Notes under the pieces: model-generated | Seen by the model: the letters and a program-made list of their open reading frames with translations, nothing else | Told to the model about the DNA's origin: nothing | Database searches by the model: none | Assembly: GCA_023398815.1 (NCBI GenBank) | Contig: JAEWRW010000002.1 | Location: 34,679 to 98,678 of the forward strand | Length of the DNA stretch: 64,000 nucleotides | DNA from: Bacillota bacterium | Lineage (GTDB): Bacteria > Bacillota > Clostridia > Christensenellales > UMGS416 | Direction of reading: 5' to 3' | Position numbers and translations under genes: made by a program | Shown here: piece after piece, positions 59,420 through 64,000 of the stretch | Layout: every line of letters begins with the position of its first letter | Numbering within the stretch: position 1 is the stretch's first letter

Positions 59420-61846
59420 TTACCGCAGAAGCTGCCGATGCCCAAAAAAGCCGGCCCATGGGTCACGGTCGATCCTTGCCAGTGCGTCGGCCATGCCGAT
59501 GCCGTTGGGTGCCACCGTGTCCAGCTCCTCCCATGTGATGGGCATGGATACCCAGGCCCCCTGCCGCGCGCGGATGGAATAGGGAGCGATGCTGGTGGCC
59601 CCGCGTCCATTGCGCATCCAGTCAATGAAGATCTTGTTGGTGCGCTTTGCTTTTCGCACGTTGCTGGTGTAGCGATCCGGCCACTTCATCTCCATCACCT
59701 CGGCCACGCGCCGGGCAAAATCGTGGAACTCATCCCACGACAGGGCAGGCTGAAGAGGCACAACCACATGGTACCCCTTGCCCCCGCTGGTTTTGAGATA
59801 TGCATGGAGCGAAAGCTCCGCCAGGATTCCTTTGATGTCGCGGACGCCCTGGCGCACGGTGTCAAGCTCCATGCCTTCATCGGGGTCCAGGTCAAACACC
59901 ATGATGTCGGGCCGCTCCAAATCGTCCACGCGGCTGCCCCAGGTATGGAACTCCAACGTGCCCATCTGGGCCTCCGAAACAAGCCCGGCGACGTTCTCGA
60001 TGTAGAAGTATTCCTCCGTTTCCCCCTCGCTGTTGGGGATCGGCACGGTGACGATTCCCTTGCTGCCAGGCCCCGGGTGCTTCTTGTAGAAGCAGGTTTG
60101 GGTGACTCCTTTGGGGCAGCGCACGATGCTGAGGATGCGGCGGCTCACATAGGGCAGCATACGCTGCGACACCGCGGCGTAATAGCGGATGATGTCGGCC
60201 TTGGTGACGGTGGGGTTGTCAAAGATCACCTTGTCCGGGTTGGTGATCCTGACGCCCTCGATGACAAGGCCGCTGGCATTTGTTTCCATGGGTGTCTCCC
60301 CTTCCTCGGGCGGTGGGTCGTCCTGCGGCTTTTCCCACCGGATGTCCACCGGGTTCTTGTCGGCTCGCAGGCCCTTGTAGCTGGCCTGCCGCAGCAGATT
60401 GTCCTGGGTCCATTCGGCGAACTGGACTTCTGCCACCAGCCGAGGCTGCAACCAAGTGACCTGCTCATTGGCCCGGGGCTTTGGCGGAGGCGAAAAAGGC
60501 GACTCGGCTCTGGTGAGGTCCTCAAATCTTCCCATGAGGTCTTCCTGATCCACCTCGCTCAGGCCGGTGCCAGCGCGGCCGACGTAGACGAGCTGGTCCC
60601 CTTCATACACGCCGAGGAGCAACGCGCTGATGCCATCCGTTTTCTTGTCCGTTCGCGTATAGCCGCCGATGACAAATTCCTGCCGTTTGGCGCATTTGAG
60701 CTTGATCCAGTCGCCGTTTCTGGTGCCGCTGTAGGGGGAATCGGCCCGCTTGCCTACAATGCCCTCCATGCCCAGTGCACAAGCAGCGCTGAAGCTCTCC
60801 ACCCCACTCCCCCGCACATGCTGGCTGTAGTGGAGGTTGGCAGAAGCGCTCTGCAGCAAGGCTTCCAGTGCCTCCTTGCGCTCGGTCAAGGGCTGTGCGC
60901 GCAGGTCTGCGCCATCCAGCGCCAGAAGGTCAAACACGAGGTAGGTCAGGCGCTGGCCTTGGGGGTGTTTCAGGTAGCTCTGCAACGATTGGAAGTCCGT
61001 CCTGCCATTGGAATTGACGACGGCCATCTCACCATCGAGCACCATCGCCCTGCCAGCGGCCAAGTCCAACAGGGAACTGGCGACGGCCGGGAACCGCTGG
61101 GTGTAATCGTTGCCGTTGCGGGTGAGAAGCCGGGCGCGGTTGCCCTCCACATAGGCGAGGATGCGGTAGCCATCGTACTTCATCTCGTAGAGCCAGTCAT
61201 CGCCTTGGGGCGGTGCCTTCACCAGTTTGGCAAGCTGCACCTCGGCGCTGGCAAAAGGATTACGCGTGAAGGTCTCGTCCTTACCTGCCTCGATTTCCTC
61301 CATCGTGCGCCCAGTGCGGATGCTGGTGCCAAACCCGGAAATGCCGTCGCCCTCCTTGGCATACTCATCCTTCTCTTTGAGCAACAACCAGTTTTCCTTC
61401 GTCTCGCCCTCCTTGCCCTTCAGCCGCACCAGCGCCCATTTGCCCTTGAGCCTTCGCCCGTCGAGCACAAATTTCAGCGCACCGTTCTCCAGCCCGGCTT
61501 CCACGCTGCCGTTGGGCTCCCAGGTGCCCTCGTCCCACAGCAGCACAGTGCCGCCGCCATACTCCCCCTGTGGGATGCTTCCCTCAAAATGACGGTAGTC
61601 CAGCGGATGGTCCTCTACCCGCACGGCCAGCCTTTTGTCCCCGGTGTCAAAGGACGGCCCTTTGGGTATGGCCCAGCTCAGCAGCGCGCCGCCCCATTCC
61701 AGGCGGAAGTCGTAGTGATCCCTGCGGGCCATGTGGTGCTGCACCACAAAGCGAAGGGCTCCCCCGGCGCTCTCGGCGGTCCCTTCGGGCTCCAGCGTCC
61801 GGCCGAAATTCCTTTTTTGCTTGTACCGTTCCAGATTTGCCGTCAT
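59420..61846 (-). CDS. ligD: Multifunctional DNA ligase D (PE-LIG-POL)
   Basis: 808 residues with all three activities. 3'-phosphoesterase domain (about 1-165, 'FVVQHHMARRDHYDFRLEW', 'HPLDYRHFEGSIPQGEYGGG'); ATP-dependent ligase (about 200-500, nucleotidyl lysine K223 in 'YEMKYDGYRI', 'DGEMAV', 'EGIVGKR'); archaeo-eukaryotic primase-like polymerase (about 530-808, 'VFDLDPDEGM' with D652/D654, 'TSGGKGYHVVVPL'). It processes, fills and seals double-strand breaks with Ku. The start is 2 nt after the ku stop. Domain order is that of Pseudomonas LigD, unlike the two-domain Bacillus enzyme. Confidence 0.93.
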   Translation of the reverse strand: MTANLERYKQKRNFGRTLEPEGTAESAGGALRFVVQHHMARRDHYDFRLEWGGALLSWAIPKGPSFDTGDKRLAVRVEDHPLDYRHFEGSIPQGEYGGGTVLLWDEGTWEPNGSVEAGLENGALKFVLDGRRLKGKWALVRLKGKEGETKENWLLLKEKDEYAKEGDGISGFGTSIRTGRTMEEIEAGKDETFTRNPFASAEVQLAKLVKAPPQGDDWLYEMKYDGYRILAYVEGNRARLLTRNGNDYTQRFPAVASSLLDLAAGRAMVLDGEMAVVNSNGRTDFQSLQSYLKHPQGQRLTYLVFDLLALDGADLRAQPLTERKEALEALLQSASANLHYSQHVRGSGVESFSAACALGMEGIVGKRADSPYSGTRNGDWIKLKCAKRQEFVIGGYTRTDKKTDGISALLLGVYEGDQLVYVGRAGTGLSEVDQEDLMGRFEDLTRAESPFSPPPKPRANEQVTWLQPRLVAEVQFAEWTQDNLLRQASYKGLRADKNPVDIRWEKPQDDPPPEEGETPMETNASGLVIEGVRITNPDKVIFDNPTVTKADIIRYYAAVSQRMLPYVSRRILSIVRCPKGVTQTCFYKKHPGPGSKGIVTVPIPNSEGETEEYFYIENVAGLVSEAQMGTLEFHTWGSRVDDLERPDIMVFDLDPDEGMELDTVRQGVRDIKGILAELSLHAYLKTSGGKGYHVVVPLQPALSWDEFHDFARRVAEVMEMKWPDRYTSNVRKAKRTNKIFIDWMRNGRGATSIAPYSIRARQGAWVSMPITWEELDTVAPNGIGMADALARIDRDPWAGFFGHRQLLR

Positions 61847-61848
61847 GC

Positions 61849-62616
61849 TTACGCGGGCTCTTTTTTTGCTTTTTCAATGCTGGCCTTCAGGGCCTCCATG
61901 AGGTCAATGACCTTGCCCGGGCCTTCGTCCTGTGGTGCCACGACCTCACGGCCGGCGATCTTGGTCTCGATCAGCGCGCGGAGCTTCAACTGGTATTCGT
62001 CCTGATACTTCGCAGGGTCAAAGGGCGTGTCCATCGAATTGATCAGTACCTTCGCCATGTTCAGCTCCTGGTCGGAGACCTCGGGTTTTGAATACTGTTT
62101 GGGAAGCTCACGAATGTCGTCTGCGTAAAACATCGTGGAAATAAGGATGCCGTCCTCCCGGGGGATGATCGCCATTAGCGTGTCCTTGGTGCCCAGTACC
62201 GCCTTGCCAATGGCAATCTTCTGCTCGGCCATCAGCGCGGCGCGCAGCAGCTCGAAGGCCTTTTCGCCCCCGGCTTCTGGCACTGCCTGGTAGGTCTTTT
62301 CGTAGTAGACGGGGGAGATTTGGTTCAACTGGGCAAAGTGCAAAATCTGGATGGACTTTTCCTTTTCCGTCTTGATCTTCTCGATCTCCTCCTCGGTCAC
62401 AACGACGTACTTGTCGTCGTCGTACTCGAAACCCTTGACAATGTCGCCCGTTCCGATCTCCTTGCCGCAGTGGGCACAGGCCTTCCGGTAGCGGATGCGG
62501 CTGTTGTCCTCCTTGTGCAGCTGGTTGAAGTGAATGTCGTTGTCCTGGGTGGCCACATACATCGCGATGGGGATGGCTACCATGCCGAACGTGATGACGG
62601 ATTTGCGCGCTATCAT
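61849..62616 (-). CDS. ku: Non-homologous end-joining protein Ku
   Basis: 255 residues. Prokaryotic Ku beta-barrel: 'KSVITFGMVAIPIAMYVATQDNDIHFNQLHKED', 'CAHCGKEIGTGDIVKGFEYDDDKYVVVTEEE', 'PVYYEKTYQAVPEAGGEKAFELLRAAL', and a Lys-rich C-terminal end. The dimer threads onto DNA ends and recruits LigD. The start at 62616 has GGGAGG 10 nt upstream. Forms an operon with ligD. Confidence 0.94.
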   Translation of the reverse strand: MIARKSVITFGMVAIPIAMYVATQDNDIHFNQLHKEDNSRIRYRKACAHCGKEIGTGDIVKGFEYDDDKYVVVTEEEIEKIKTEKEKSIQILHFAQLNQISPVYYEKTYQAVPEAGGEKAFELLRAALMAEQKIAIGKAVLGTKDTLMAIIPREDGILISTMFYADDIRELPKQYSKPEVSDQELNMAKVLINSMDTPFDPAKYQDEYQLKLRALIETKIAGREVVAPQDEGPGKVIDLMEALKASIEKAKKEPA

Positions 62617-63029
62617 GGTGGAAACACCTCCCAAATTGGAATTAGTGTTTCCCGCAGGGCTATTTGTATCCGGTGTCCAACCCTGATGCATGGGGTAAGT
62701 GAACACAGAATAGCGAGTAAACTGGATGACGGTTGGTTGTCACCTTCTTGCCGACGACGGGAAACAATCCGCAGTTTACCACTTATCCATCACGGCGAAA
62801 CTGCTGTGCGACGTCGGTGTAGGCCAACCCAAACCGACCTATATGGCTTCGTGCAAGAGCAGCTCGGCAGCCCCACGGGAGGGCAGAAAGCCGCGCTGCA
62901 GATTCTGTCACAAGGGCTCCTTCCGTCAGTACTGCAATGGGCCAAGCGGATTGGGAGCGTGAGTTCCTTGTCCTTAAAGCCAATCCCTGCATGACGTTGC
63001 CTTCATCGTTTATTACGCCCAAAGAACGC
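62617..63029. other. Intergenic region upstream of ku
   Basis: About 410 bp. It should hold the ku promoter (a TACAAA stretch about 50 bp before the start is the best, weak, -10) and then the tRNA-Ser promoter. Short open frames on both strands (62726-62962 plus, 62783-63022 minus) have no ribosome site or recognisable product. No repeats seen. Confidence 0.4.
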
Positions 63030-63058
63030 TTGCGTCAGCCCCGCGAATCGTGTATACT
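63030..63058 (+). promoter_or_regulatory. tRNA-Ser promoter
   Basis: -35 TTGCGT (63030-63035), 17-bp spacer, -10 TATACT (63053-63058), 32 bp before the tRNA. Confidence 0.75.
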
Positions 63059-63090
63059 AACTCCGCTACGGTTCATTGCGGACGTATCAT

Positions 63091-63180
63091 GGAGAGATGT
63101 CTGAGTGGTCGAAGGAGCATGACTGGAAATCATGTGTAGGGGAAACTCTACCGTGGGTTCAAATCCCACTCTCTCCGCCA
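63091..63180 (+). tRNA. tRNA-Ser (anticodon GGA)
   Basis: 90-nt gene including the encoded CCA. Acceptor stem GGAGAGA/TCTCTCC, discriminator G, long class II variable arm, anticodon GGA at 63125-63127 (reads UCC/UCU), T-arm GTGGG-TTCAAAT-CCCAC. All stems pair. Confidence 0.96.
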
Positions 63181-63211
63181 TAATGTGTTGACGAAAAAGA
63201 TGCACAGCTAA

Positions 63212-63238
63212 AAAAGCCCGTAATTACGGGCTTTTTTG
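63212..63238 (+). terminator. Terminator after tRNA-Ser
   Basis: AGCCCGTAATTACGGGCT self-complementary stem followed by TTTTTT. Confidence 0.85.
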
Positions 63239-63362
63239 GCACTCTGACCAAGTTTTCCGAAAAATGCATTTCCGTAGATGCGCGGAGCCTCAAAAGACAT
63301 TCTGATGGGATTCGAACTCCCAGGGCAATGAGAAACGGCTGCGTGATAACCTAACAATATGA
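63239..63362. other. AT-rich boundary region beyond the tRNA
   Basis: Composition drops sharply after the tRNA terminator. At 63308-63322 the reverse strand reads GGGAGTTCGAATCCC, resembling a tRNA T-arm without the rest of a cloverleaf. No gene seen. Confidence 0.35.
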
Positions 63363-63551
63363 TCACGTCAATTGCTTCAACTTCTCAAACCCACCAAATA
63401 TCTTTTCTTTTACATTATCCGCATTCAAATCCACTAATGGGAACTGATGAGTGATGGCACGCTTTAAGCCCCAATAATCAGCGTCAACATCATCCTCATA
63501 CCCAAACTTGGCTGTATGATAATACAAAACTCCCTCCTGTTTGTGTTCCAT
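63363..63551 (-). CDS. Short AT-rich hypothetical ORF, possibly truncated
   Basis: 62 residues, acidic, with 'YYHTAKFGYEDDVDADYWGLKRAITHQFPLVDLN'. No good ribosome site at the ATG, and composition differs from the core genome. It lies between the tRNA and the IS256-type element; it may be the C-terminal remnant of a gene cut by that insertion. No family recognised. Confidence 0.3.
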   Translation of the reverse strand: MEHKQEGVLYYHTAKFGYEDDVDADYWGLKRAITHQFPLVDLNADNVKEKIFGGFEKLKQLT

Positions 63552-63599
63552 GCTTTCATGGCATAGCGGCCAATGGAACCGCCAGCAATTCGTTGGTGA

Positions 63600-64000
63600 G
63601 CATCCCGGAGGATAAGGTAAGCTATTTTTCGCACAATTGAAAAATCAGCCAGAAAAGGAAGGACATGGCTGAACTCGCTTGGTAGAATGTAAGTTACCAC
63701 ACAAAACATCGAACCGAGCAAAGGAGAAAGCCATGTCCGAGAAGATTATACAACTGAATGAGGCGGTCATAAAGCAAGAATTGGGCGAACTGGTCCGGGA
63801 CAGTGTGGAGAAGACGCTCAACGAGCTGCTGGATCAGGAAGCTGACCGACTGACGAACGCCAGGAGATATGAACGCAACGAGGAGCGTGTGGACACCCGT
63901 GCAGGCAGCTACAGCCGGAAGCTGCTGACCAAGGCAGGCGAGGTGACGTTGAAAGTACCCAAGCTGCGAACACTCACGTTTGAAACGGCAATCATCCAAC
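63600..64000 (+). mobile_element. Left part of an IS256-family insertion sequence
   Basis: Inferred from the transposase at 63733 and about 100-130 bp of AT-rich upstream sequence without another gene. The left terminal inverted repeat cannot be fixed because the right end lies outside the window; the left boundary is approximate. Confidence 0.55.
63733..64000 (+). CDS. IS256-family transposase (3' partial)
   Basis: First 89 residues of a Mutator-type transposase: 'LVRDSVEKTLNELLDQEADRLTNARRYERNEERVDTRAGSYSRKLLTKAGEVTLKVPKLR' is the conserved IS256 N-terminus. AAGGAG lies 6 nt before the ATG. The frame runs off the window; DDE residues are not visible. Intactness cannot be judged. Confidence 0.9.
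   Translation, partial: MSEKIIQLNEAVIKQELGELVRDSVEKTLNELLDQEADRLTNARRYERNEERVDTRAGSYSRKLLTKAGEVTLKVPKLRTLTFETAIIQ

Noticed and set aside
59414..62005. Long open frame on the plus strand (about 860 codons) opposite ligD and ku
   Set aside because: The opposite strand encodes unmistakable LigD and Ku domains; the frame is an effect of high GC content in the third codon position.
63300..63325. T-arm-like sequence (GGGAGTTCGAATCCC on the minus strand)
   Set aside because: No acceptor, D or anticodon stem can be formed around it; at most a remnant.

Overview
The window is a GC-rich chromosomal segment of an endospore-forming Bacillota, most likely class Clostridia. The evidence is the spoIIAA-spoIIAB-sigF and spoVAC-spoVAD-spoVAE clusters, a FabK/FabT-type fatty-acid synthesis cluster, a CD3324-type regulator and housekeeping promoters of the TTGNNN-N17-TATAMT type. 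Genus cannot be fixed from the sequence alone. Genes are tightly packed, with many ATGA stop/start overlaps. AT-rich islands occur at about 470-1200 and at the right end, which carries a tRNA-Ser gene and the start of an IS256-type transposase.

Layout. 1-3.5 kb: the end of a SulP-type transporter, an AT-rich orphan, an RdgB-like/GNAT pair, a DUF896 gene and a NUDIX hydrolase. 3.6-12.2 kb: two small exported proteins, then sugar catabolism (GH95 fucosidase, fuculose-phosphate-aldolase-like protein, apiosidase-like glycosidase, KDG kinase) and a PhzF protein. 12.2-16.9 kb: sporulation genes on the minus strand, interrupted by a 164-bp tandem repeat. 17.3-19.8 kb: a class A penicillin-binding protein. 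19.8-31.6 kb: GNAT enzymes, an ABC-F protein behind a leader with a 13-codon ORF and two terminators, a CD3324 regulator behind a promoter-small ORF-hairpin unit, the MrfA/MrfB repair pair, and a cysteine desulfurase-ThiI pair. 31.8-34.5 kb: a zinc-ribbon membrane-anchored protein and a methyltransferase.

34.8-44.6 kb is a complete minus-strand type II fatty-acid synthesis operon (marR, accB, accC, accD, accA, fabH, acpP, fabK, fabD, fabG, fabF, fabZ). A perfect palindrome sits between the -35 and -10 of the regulator at its head. 44.9-49.2 kb is a two-component system, a 37-codon ORF, an ABC-2 exporter and a MarR regulator; 11-bp direct repeats at the two promoters point to one response-regulator regulon. 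49.4-53.4 kb is an ornithine-cyclodeaminase-like enzyme, M20 peptidase and YfcC transporter operon. 53.6-62.6 kb carries a glycosylase lacking the zinc-finger cysteines, a Tet-type ribosomal-protection GTPase, a polysaccharide deacetylase, a large lipoprotein and a Ku-LigD end-joining operon.

The items most worth a second look are: the ABC-F attenuator; the promoter-small ORF-hairpin unit upstream of the CD3324 gene; a family of structured intergenic repeats placed directly behind terminators; two promoters whose -10 box lies exactly 6 nt before the ATG (probable leaderless mRNAs); the 11-bp iterated response-regulator boxes; and the tandem repeat next to sigF.
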